From: Liolophura sinensis
Taxonomy: Eukaryota > Mollusca > Polyplacophora > Chitonida > Chitonidae
DNA length: 64,000 bases
Direction of reading: 5' to 3'
Assembly (NCBI RefSeq): GCF_032854445.1
Contig: NC_088301.1
Coordinates: 3,844,001-3,908,000 of the forward strand
Shown: piece by piece, positions 36,401 through 48,400 of the stretch
Position numbering within the stretch: position 1 is the first letter of the stretch
How the letters are laid out: every line of letters starts with the position of its first letter
Position numbers and translations under genes: made by a program
The notes under the pieces: model-generated
Told to the model about the DNA's origin: nothing
What the model saw: only the letters and a program-made list of their open reading frames with translations
Databases searched by the model: none

Positions 36401-39400
36401 ATGTTAAGGCCACATAGAGAGTCTCCTATCCTATAAAGCTGGTTTACAGAGTTACCAGGCATCAATGTTAAGGCCACATAGAGAGTCTCCTATCCTATAA
36501 AGGTGGTTTATAGTGTTTCCAGGCATTAATGTTAAGGCCACATAGAGAGTCTCCTATCCTATAAAGGTGGTTTACAGAGTTACCAGGCATCAATGTTAAG
36601 GCCACATAGAGAGTCTCCTATCCTATAAAGGTGGTTTATAGTGTTTCCAGGCATCAATGTTAAGGCCACATAGAGAGTCTCCTATCCTATAAAGGTGGTT
36701 TATAGTGTTTCCAGGCATCAATGTTAAGGCCACATAGAGTCTCTCCAATCCTATAAAGGTGGTTTACAGAGTTACCAGGCATCAATGTTAAGGCCACATA
36801 GAGAGTCTCCTATCCTATAAAGGTGGTTTATAGTGTTTCCAGGCATCAATGTTAAGGCCAGACAGAGAGTCTCCTATCCTATAAAGGTGGTTTATAGTGT
36901 TTCCAGGCATCAATGTTAAGGCCACATAGAGAGTCTCTTATCGTATAAAGGTGGTTTATAGTATTACCAGGTATCAATGTTAAGGCCACATAGAGTCTCC
37001 TATCCTATAATGCTGGTTTATAGTGTCACCAGGCATCAATGTTAAGGCCACATAGAGTCTCCTATCCTATAATACTGGTTTATAGTGTCACCAGGCATCA
37101 ATGTTAAGGCCACATAGAGAGTCTCCTATCCTATAATGCTGGTTTATAGTGTCACCAGGCATCAATGTTAAGGCCACATAGAGAGTCTCCTACCCTATAA
37201 AGGTGGTTTATAGTGTTACCAAGCATCAATGTTAAGGCCAGATAGAGAGTCTCCTACCCTATAAAAGTGGTTTATAAGGTTACGAAGCATCAACATAGTA
37301 AAAAATTGCCTTTGCCCGTTTAGGTCTGTATAGACCAATCTTCAGAAATAACTTTGGTTAAATTTCTGGGGTTGTCTTTTCTTTTAACCCTCTAGGACTC
37401 AACAGAAATGTGATGAATCAAGCTTCAACTGGCCTATTTGTTTTAAATAATTATTTTTTCTCTACATAAATGCCACAATTTTCTTTCTTCCCTTACATAC
37501 AGGCATTGATTAAGGAGTACTGTTGGTACTTACGGGTTGTTCACAGAGTGTTTGTGATTTTTCCAAGCAATTTTGGCAAGAACATCAGGACTGACACCTG
37601 GTAATAGAAACAAATATGTGCTTGATCACAAAAGTCAATATCTCTTATGATGAGAACAATTTGCAAATGATCCAAGAAAATGTCATAAAATACTTAAAAT
37701 ACATTTAATGACAATAACATACAGCTCATGATCGCTAAAAAACATCAGATGAGTAACAAGACTGTAAATTCAACTTCTTTATGACAGCAAGACCATTTCA
37801 CTTCCAGGGGGAGTCAACTAATGTAAAGGAACGCCCCAATGGTTTTACCACCAACATGTGTACCTTAAAATAATCACATAGTTCAATTTCTTTACATCTG
37901 GTATTTCGGGGGCCTCTGTGGCTCAGTTGTTTTGCGTGCTAGCCCAGCGTGATGACCCAGGAGCCTTTCACCAATGCGGTCGCTGTGAGTTCAAGTCCAG
38001 CTCATGCTGGCTTCCTCTCCGGCCGTATGTCGGAAGGTCTGCCAGCAACCTGCAGATGGTCATGGGTTTCCCCCGGGCTCTGCCTGGTTTCCTCCCACCA
38101 CAATGCTGGCCGCCAGTCATATAAGTGAAATATTCTTGAGTACAGCGTAAAACATCAATCAAATAAATAAATAAATAAATAAATAAATCTGGTATCTCCA
38201 ATATTTCAAGATACATTCTGTTTTATTCAATGATACATTTACTTCAACAATGCACACTGGATTTTAAAACTCTGCATGAAAGGTGTTTTTTGCCGAAAAG
38301 CACAGAGTGAAGTGCAACACATCTGTTCACATACAATCCATGATAACAAAAACAACGCCTTCATCTTCCGGAGATTACATGTGAATATTACTGAATACCA
38401 CATCCAATCATCCTATATGCCTCCTATCGGGTGACTTCGGTACAAGAAACAACTGGGTGAACTACAACTGTATTTACTCCTTCTAGAATGAGAAAACTGT
38501 ACATTTGCACTTACGAACTAATGTCATAACCTCGTGAACCCGAACAAGGGTAGCATGATTTGTAGATCAAAAATTCCTCATGCATCGTCAGTTTTCACCA
38601 ATTTATCAGGTACCGTTTCCTGCTCTCTGAGATTGTCTGCGACATATATATGTTATATTTATATATGACATATATATATATATATTTATATATATATTTT
38701 ATATATCTTAAGTCAGGCAACAATGTACGACATCATGTATAATGTCACGTTAAATACACAAGTCTGTGAAAGCCTACAGCTAAAAACATTTCCTTCAAAT
38801 ACACAAAATCATGATATTGTTAAAATATAAATAATAAACAGAATATCATAAATATTTTTGAGTGAAAGGTGGAAATGTTAACCCACTCAATGCGAGGGTT
38901 ATCATTTTCACCTTTCAATGTGCAATATCTTCTATTTAACAGCTTCTAAAGCACAGTTAATAAAGGCATGTACTGAACAGACACAGAGTACACCTCTACA
39001 ACATAGTGTTTTCAACTATACACAAGAATCCAGCATGTGCTCAATCATTCTGTCCCACTGACTTGCTTTACTTCTGTCATTCTGTCCCCTTTGACATTCT
39101 AAAACCAATGACTTATCCTTATCTGTTATGCTGCACCCTCTGACTTACCATACTTTTGTCATTCTTTAACCAATGACTTGCCACACCTGTCATGCTGTAC
39201 CCTTTGACTTACCATACTTTTGTCATTCTTTAACCAATGACTTGCCACACCTGTCAGGCTGTACCCTTTAACTTACCATACTTTTGTCATTCTTTAACCA
39301 ATGACTTGCCACACCTGTCATGCTGTACCCTTTGACTTACCATACTTTTGTCATTCTTTAAACAATGACTTGCCACACCTGTCATGCTGTACCCTTTGCC

Positions 39401-42400
39401 TTGTCATACAGTCAAACCTGTACTTACTGCCACCTGTACACATCATCCATCTGCCGTAAACGGCCACTCTCTGCCATGGCCAAACAATTTTCCATGTTAA
39501 ACGACCTGTAACATCTGGGCACCTGTCCAACGCGTCCAGCGGCCAATATATTTTGCAACCAAATTCTATATCAGTCTGTCCTGATCGGCCAAGACTTTCA
39601 ACAGTGAAGATGATGGCGACCACAGGCTTCAGAAGTTTTTGTAGTGATTAAAAGTTACAACCTGCCACTTTGTGATGACAAGTGAAGTGTGATCATTATT
39701 GGTGAATGGCAATGAAGTCTATTGTTCTTTAATGAGGCCCAGCTGGCTATAGTTCGGACACTGTGGAAATCCACTGCTGGATTAGCTCCATGCTGAGGTC
39801 CGAGCTATGAATGCCATAAACAGTGGGCAAACTAGGATATAATCTGACCTCCTGTGGTTTCTGCCATGAATGGTTTCTTTGACAAATTATCTGGCTTTTT
39901 TGACCATTATCTTTGCAGGGAAATGGAGTTGTGTTTTCATTTCGCATTGCCAAAATATTGCGTGCACTGAACACATGAAGAAATTGATCTTCCTTCACTC
40001 GTTCACTTTGTTGTTGTTTCACCACTAATGGCAAATATGATTGACTGGATTTTCGAGCATCTCAGCAGTCTGCCACTTACACTTAACAATTATTTATAAG
40101 TTTACTATGTACATGTGTAGATTTCCTGAAACTTAATTCAGTTGTGATTTGGCTTGGTCTTCACAACCTGTCTTTATGTGGCCAACTGTCATATGCAGCC
40201 ACTTTTTACGTCTCCCTTCACTGGCCGCATAGAACAGGTATTTTCTATAGTAACACTGTATTTTTGTCATTCTGTTCTGAATAACTTTCCACACCTGTCA
40301 TGCTGTATTTTCGTCTTTCCGTCCTTAATGACTCGCCATACCTGTCAGGCTGTAACCTTTGACTTACCATACTTTTGTCATTCTCTAACCAATGACTTTC
40401 CACACCTGTCATGCTGTACCCTTTGGCTTGTCATATTTTTGTCATTCTGTCCTTAATGACTTGCCACACCTGTCAGGCTGTACCCTTTAACTTACCATAC
40501 TTTTGTCATTCTCTAACCAATGACTTGCCATATCTGTCATGCTGTACCCTTTGACTTACCATACTTTTGTCATTCTGAAACCAATGACTTGCCATATCTG
40601 TCATTCTGTACGCTTTAACTTGTCATATTTTTATCATTCTGTAACCAAAGAATTGCCACACCTGTCATGCTTTACCCTTTGACTTACCATCCTTTTGTCA
40701 TTCTGAAACCAATGATTTGCTATATTGGTCATGCTGTACCCTTTGGCTTACCATACTTCAGTCATTCTGTTCCCATTGACTTGCATACTTTTGCTACTCT
40801 GTCCCCATTGACTTGCCATACTTTTGCTACTCTGTTCCCAATGACTTACCATACTTTGGCTACTCTGTCCCCATTGACTTGCCATACTTTTGCTACTCTG
40901 TTCCCAATGACTTGCCATAATTTTGCTACTCTGTTCCCAATGACTTGTCATAATTTTGCTACTCTGTTCCCATTGACTTGCATACTTTTGCTACTCTGTC
41001 CCCATTGACTTGCCATACTTTTGCTACTCTGTTCCCAATGACTTACCATACTTTGGCTACTCTGTCCCCATTCACTTGCCATACTTTTATCATTCTGATC
41101 CCAATGACTTACCATACTTTGTCATTCTGTTTCCAATGACTTGCCATACTTCTGCTACTCTGTTCCCAACGACTTGCCATACTTTTGCTACTCTGTTCCC
41201 TATGACTTACCATACTTTTGCCACTCTGTCCCCACTGACTTGCCATACTTTTGTCATTCTGTTTCCTATGACTTGCCATACTTTTGCTACTCTGTTCCCA
41301 CTGACTTGCCATACTTCTGCTTCTCTGTTCCCAATGACTTGCCATACTTTTGCTACTCTGTTCCCAATGACTTACCATACTTTGGCTACTCTGTCCCCAT
41401 TGACTTACCATACTTCTATCATTCTCTTACCAATGACTTACCATAGTTTTGTCATTCTGTCCTAAACAACTCACCATACTTCTCCATGTACTCCTTGCCA
41501 GCATTCCCAAACAACTGTGCAGTGATTGGCGATGCGTCCATTCCACAGCAGTTGCACATGACCTCCACATGTTTGTCCATGGGACTGGTACGGTCAGAGT
41601 ACTGCAACAACAACAACAACATGGGGGTCAACGGCACACTGTTTTCAAGAATGTCTGTCAACTTGTCAACTTAAATAAATCACATAGATTGAACTATACC
41701 TCTTTTACGCAACAGTATTAATTTCCAGACAGAGCACATACCAATCAACATTCTCCAGATTGAATACAGCCATCTATCATTACCTTTATTTTTATAGAGC
41801 CCTTTTTGATCTTCTCAAAGCCCAGCTTATGTCCTCAAAACTAGAATAACCCTCAGTTCTTGGTTACATTTTCATAGAGCATATTTTCAATTTTCTCAAA
41901 GTTCAGCTCTATTATCTCAATACTGAATTCAGCCACCGGCCATTACCCTCATTCACAAAGAGCCCTTTTTCATCCTCTAAAAACTCAAAACTGAAACCGT
42001 TTAATGTCATTACCTTCATTTTTAGAGAGCCTCTTTCCATCTTCTCAAAGCCCAATGCCAGTACACAGTCAGATATACCTGATGATCAGAAAAATCCAGA
42101 CATATGCGATAAAAAAAACCCTGAACAAACAGAAAATGTTTATCAACAGAAAGGAGACATTAAAAGAGCATTGAAGTAAGCTTTCATCAAACGTTCATCC
42201 TCGTGATTCTTTTTTTATAAACTTTCCACAGAGTAAAACTTCTAAAAGCATTAGTAAATTGTACAATCGCCCTCACCAGTTGTTTCGGACAGTACTAAAT
42301 GCGATACATGGTATGGTGTTACAGTTTCTGAACTATCCTACTGGTGCAGCATGTCACAATAGCACTTTGCATTAGATCAAACAAGAGTTTGCAATGTCAC

Positions 42401-45400
42401 AAAATAAGGTCTACAGCAGAATTGAGAATTTGAGTCGTAAAAACCTTACCCCTCACCTTACCCTAACGAATTACCTGTTATTAACATGTATAGTTTTAGC
42501 TGCTAGTCAAGATTACATGAACCTAATCTTTAGGGTTTATATTGTCTCTTTGCTTGTTGCATGTGATGTGAACAAATGTTGAGAACTTTGATAAGGGTAA
42601 CAGAACCTTTATGTGATTAAACCATGTGAGCTCAAGGTAACTATCATGGGAGTAAATTGTTGACTTGGATAAAATGACTTCTTGGACTTAATTTAAGTTC
42701 TTCATAACTGTAATTATCATTATGTCCACTCTGCTACATTAACAATATGATGTTGATGTCTCCTTAGATGATGTGTATATGACAAAGTTTGACAATGATT
42801 AGGCCAGTGGATTTGAAAAATATTAGTCAGACCTGAAAGTTAAGGTTTACAAGACACACAGACAGAAATGATAGACATGTCCCCTCTACAATGGAGAGGC
42901 TTTAATTTCATTCAAAATTATCACCAATGTGAGCAATCTGAGAGGAAGAACGCAAGATTACAAACATTTTGGACTAAAAACATCTGCTTACCTCCTTGTA
43001 TAAACTGCTTAGCCATGTAGAGGGCGGTGGATCCTGTAGAGCAGGCGTTGTTCACCTACGGGAATAAAGACAGTTTCTCAATGACTGATTGATACATGTT
43101 TAACACTGTGCAGTTTCACACACATGCACAGAACAGCACTGAATGTCATCAGTGAATGAAACAGGAGTGCAAAGAATAAACCAATTGGCTTTTGTCAAAT
43201 AATACTTTTGTTTTGTACTGAGGAGTTTTACACGTTAAGTATTGTATGTAGCAGCTAGCAGATTAAGTGATGCCTTGTGATTTTATATTTTGGTTTATAT
43301 TTTAATCTATTCTCGTAATATTTGTTTGACTTTGTTGAGTCACAGTGAGAAGTGTACTACATATGACAGACATTCTCCCACAGAGAAAGGGTCAATGTAT
43401 CTGCCATATTGATGGGAAGGTCATGACCTCCAACAAACTTCATGTTAGATAACATGAATACATCTCACGTGCTATCCAGCCCTCACCACCCAGACAGCAC
43501 CGAGACAGCCCCGAGAACAGAGGCAGCAGGGCATCTTAAATACACAGCCACAGCTCACACACCAATCTTGACAGACATTTACAAGTGATTTCATGCAAAC
43601 ACCTGGTCAGCTAGTCACTTATGGATATTAACTTATTCGTTTGTTGCAGGTTATGTTAATAAACTTTTGATGTGGATATTTGTCTTTAACAAATAACTGG
43701 CCTGACAAAGATGTGGAAAAAAAAAAACCCAATCATAAAGCCATTTAAATACACATTACAACAGCTTAGACAATAAATTCATTTAGGGTATTGCCCAATA
43801 GTTCTGATTGCTTAATGAAGACAGAGCTTAAGCCACAGTCTTGTAATCTTGATATAAAACATTTCGTGCATATTTTCTGCCACAATACGTCTATATCTTG
43901 ATCACTAAACATTACATGAATTATTTGTTATCTGATATTCTCTGATGCAAAACACACCACACTTCAGTGCGAAATATCGGCCTTGGTCAACATGATTTCG
44001 TCCACCGTTTTGTAACTAGAACACTACTTAATTAACCCACATCTGATCATGAATTTCCCTCTTCAAAGTTAGTCCATAAAGTTTACTACTGATGCATCTT
44101 ATTCTTGGATTCGTTGTCTGCACTGACTTTTTTCACACATGTCAAATACTGTCACGATAGTGAGTACTTTTTGGCTCTCACCATCTTTACACCTTACGAT
44201 CTGTCCGTAAGGAGATTTGAAACATTATAATAATAAAGAGCAGGCATCAGCAGTTTGCCTAATGTCAATTTTTGACCAGCAATTTTTGACCATTTTGTCA
44301 AAATTTGTCAATTTTTGACCATTTTGTCAAAATTTGTCAATTTTTGACCATAAACTCAATCACCATTGTTGGGCAATACCTTTAAATCACATTATTTTGA
44401 CTAACTTCCAATTAACAGTTCCGGAAAAAACAAATGGTTCACTGGCAAATTGACTTACATTGTAGACAGGGATCCCAGTCAGTCCTAGCTGATAAATCGC
44501 TCTTTGTCCACAAGTAGTGTCCCCTGAACATATGAAGAAGAAATAAATAGAATTCAACAAGAGTCCAGGGGAACACAAGATACCCCTGTACAATTACATT
44601 TGTGTGAATAGCTCCAGGATTGAGATTGAGTGATGCATGAAGAACGACGAAAGAGTCCTTAGAGTGCGTGTAATGTGCCTCTCTGTTGCAGGACGGATTT
44701 CTACTGCTCTTTTATCTAGTGCTGCTTCACCGAGACAAATTACCAAAGGCAAGTTAGCTGCCCCACCTGAGCAATTATACTGATATGGGTCAACCAGTCA
44801 TTGCACTATCCCCTGAATACTGAGCGCCTAGTGAGGAAGCTTCACGGTTTTAGGTGTGACCCGACCTAGGTTTGACCCTGGATTTACTGCCCCTGAAGAG
44901 GACGCAATGCCAACTGAGCCATCGGGGGACGTCTACAGCAATGTGATGAGCATAAACTCATGTGTGTTAATGACAGGTCTTTGTAGTAAATAGTAATCTG
45001 AAAAGTACATAAAAAACAAGTATGGAAAGAATGTATGGATGCTTGAGGTTTAACATCGTACTTGAAAATTTTTTCAGTCATATGAAGAGAAGTCATCGTT
45101 AAGTGTGTGTCGCCAAAGTGCTGCCGCCACTGAAGCATCGCGCTGAAAACACCACACATGACACCCCACCCAGTCACATTATACACTGGGCCAACCAGTC
45201 AGGTTTCCTTGCTCTTGCCTCTAAGAGCTGAGTGCCCAGGGAGGTAGCAACAAGTACCATTTTTTTGATATGACCTGACCAGGGCTAATCCAACAACAGC
45301 GTAAATAACATGACGATATTTCAAGAATGACTGGAATCAATGTATTGCACCACGTGTGAAAATAATGGTGGCCACAGATACCACTAAAGGTCAGTTACTA

Positions 45401-48400
45401 TCCCTGAATGTCCATCATCACCTCTGTATATATGTAACCACCAAAAATCATAATGACCATGGCAGCCATGGAAGTATGTATACTATTGTCCAATCTCACA
45501 TCTGTATGTATACATCAAACATACAATCCACATAAGTCATTAGGGCAGTAGGTCAGAGAGGAAATGATATCAACCAGTATTTAATTTACACACTGCAGAT
45601 AAGTAAACTGACTATGAGGTTGCCATGGTAAATTCTGAGATGCCATATGTCGTTATCGCGGTAACTATGTGGGACTATCCACCAAAAATTAAAACTGTGC
45701 ATGCACAACAATAGGATTTGTAGCACAGACATGAAGCCATACCTACCCTAACTCATATAGTTTTTAGGACAGATATTAGAAATGCTGAAAACAAAGAATT
45801 ATGTTTCTCTCTGTTTTTGGAAAAGTAAAGATATGATTATTTGTTAATTAGATGGACTTATCATATGAAAAAAAAAATAACTAAATATTTCCACTACAAT
45901 TACACGTATATTGGCTACAAAGAGCAGATCAGGTGTTCCAAAATCTAAAAGAATTAATAAGTATTTATATGATACATTAAGGAAAAATGGCAATGTGGTT
46001 ACCATGGCAACTGTGGAAATGGACAGAGAATGGACTAACTGCACATGGAAAACAACTGGAGTTGTACCACGGACACGAAGTTCATACATAACTATCTAGT
46101 AGATTTATTTATTTATTTGATTGGTGTTTTATGCCGTACTAAAGAATTTATTTTATTTTATTGGTGTTTTACTCCTTACTAAAGAATTTATTTTATTTAA
46201 TTTGATTGGTGTTCTACACCATACTCAACAATATTTCACTTATAACTACCTAGTAGATATCAGGAAAATAACAATCCCGGACACAAGGTTCACACCTATC
46301 AGGAAACTGGTAATCTGGTTACCCTGGCAACCGTGGAAAGGGACAAATGTGAGTCTGGGCCTATCATCACATTTGTATCTATGTATCCACTTAATATGAA
46401 AACAGCATGTGGAAAACAACTGAAGTTGTAGCCTGGACACAAATCATACCTACTTATGTCGTATATGTAAGGCTTATGGCAAGGTGCTTACCATGTCAAA
46501 GGTGAAAATGGACAAATGTAAGTCCCAACACATCGTAACCTCTATATCTAAGTATCAACCAAGGATTAAACTCAATATGGGATACAGTTAAGCTTGGACA
46601 TAAAATCATAGCAATTTATAGTTTTGAGGGGTCGCACGTGACATCATCACCTTGGCAGAACAATTGCCAGGTAGCCATATTGGAGTCCTGCTAACATGGG
46701 CTGTAATATTCACAGTAATCAAATATGTCTACCAGAGGTAGGTGATGCAAACCCATCTATATATGGGGTAAATGGCGATCTGGTTAACATGGCAACCATG
46801 GAAATGAACAAATGTGAGTCACATCATCGCATCAGTATCTATGTATCCACCAAAAATTAAAACTGGACATGGAAAACAATTGGAGATATGGCTCGGACAC
46901 AAATATCCCAGACTAAGAGTATTATTTTATGATGCTTATTTGCATGTAAACTCTCTTTTTGGATCAAAATTTGAGGTCATTTACCGCACAAGGTTTAACT
47001 GATGTTGTTCGGGCAGGCGAAAATGTGACCTCCAGTGATCCAAGAGGTCATCAATTTCCCCACCCTCAGGGTTGACCTTTTGTCCACCTATAGCAGGGCA
47101 TGTTAATTCACTTATTTGATTGGTGTTTTACGCCATACTCAAGAATATTTCTTTTACAAGGGGTCGGCCAGCATTATGGTGGGAGCCAGGCTTATAAAGA
47201 GACAATTGCTGGAAACCTTAAGATAGGTAGACCACAGAGTGCAGAAAAAATTTGTGAAGTTTGTACACTAAATCAATAATCACCATACACATAACCCACA
47301 CAGGCTTGTTCAACTTCACTGTATGGAATACCAGCATCTTGTAAAGCCTTCTCTCCTGAAATTACAACAAAGCATTTACACATTTTTAATGAACAGTGAG
47401 GATAATTTCATGACCGCAGTCTGGATTATCAACATTGCAATTTAACTGACAAAGTCACAAAGATAAAATAAATTTCACACATTTGTGCTGCTGTGTGGCT
47501 AAGTGTTGATGTTAAAAAAAATTACAAAATCAAAAACTGATTCAAGGCTGAAAGTCTTGAATCCGTCTTGACAAACCATATCCCGGCAAAATGAGATTTA
47601 GGCGGTAATAAATTTTGCTAACACTATCAGGCAATTTTAGAAAACTCCAGTACATGCATATGTACCCTTGAATTCCAAGCTTATCTTGTAATGAACTGAA
47701 CAAATCAGGTACGTTCATACATACATACCTGCTTCTTTGGCCATCTCAGGGTAATCAAAATCATCTCTACGGCCAGGTTTCTCAAACTAAAAAAAATTTC
47801 AAAAAAGCAGAACTACAGAGTTGCACAGCTTTTTCTATTAAAACATGAAGTAATTAGCTAAACTCCCAGTTACTGGGCCTGGGGATGTCCAACCGGATTT
47901 GGGGAGGGCAAGCAGGATTAGAACCCACAACAGGAAACCAATAGCAGAGTAATTTTATGGATGTCAGATTAACAGGTATTCTTGGAACAACAGGGGTGTT
48001 CTGGGAGCGTGTTCTGGGAGGGTGGGTGAGGGGCTGAACACAAGTGGCTGAGGGTGAGATGTGTTGGTGGGGCAGTCACCTCACTAACTGGTCCTACCAC
48101 TAAAAGCCTTTTTACAAAGTATCCTACATTACCACTACCTCAGCAAGAAAATAACTGACACAAAATACTTTAGGGAATTTCAACTGATTCCAGTTTCAAC
48201 CATACTACTAGGTTTTAAAAAGGCTACTTTTACAGTATTTTAGTAACCTTAACCTCATATAAATCTGTGTCATGTAGAATTACAATGAAAGGAGAGCAGG
48301 CTTTTTTTATCAAATCCAGTAGATCAACAGATACATGTAAGTTTCATGTAACACTCCAGTAGTGTAGCTCTGCCTACTGAATGCTAAGATTTGGCTGATT

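Noticed and set aside
40256-41465. Long ORFs on both strands reading [10 protein letters not shown] or [11 protein letters not shown] repeats
   Set aside because: The 33-bp unit is a multiple of three, so any stop-free unit gives a long ORF. It is intronic, without start context or homology.
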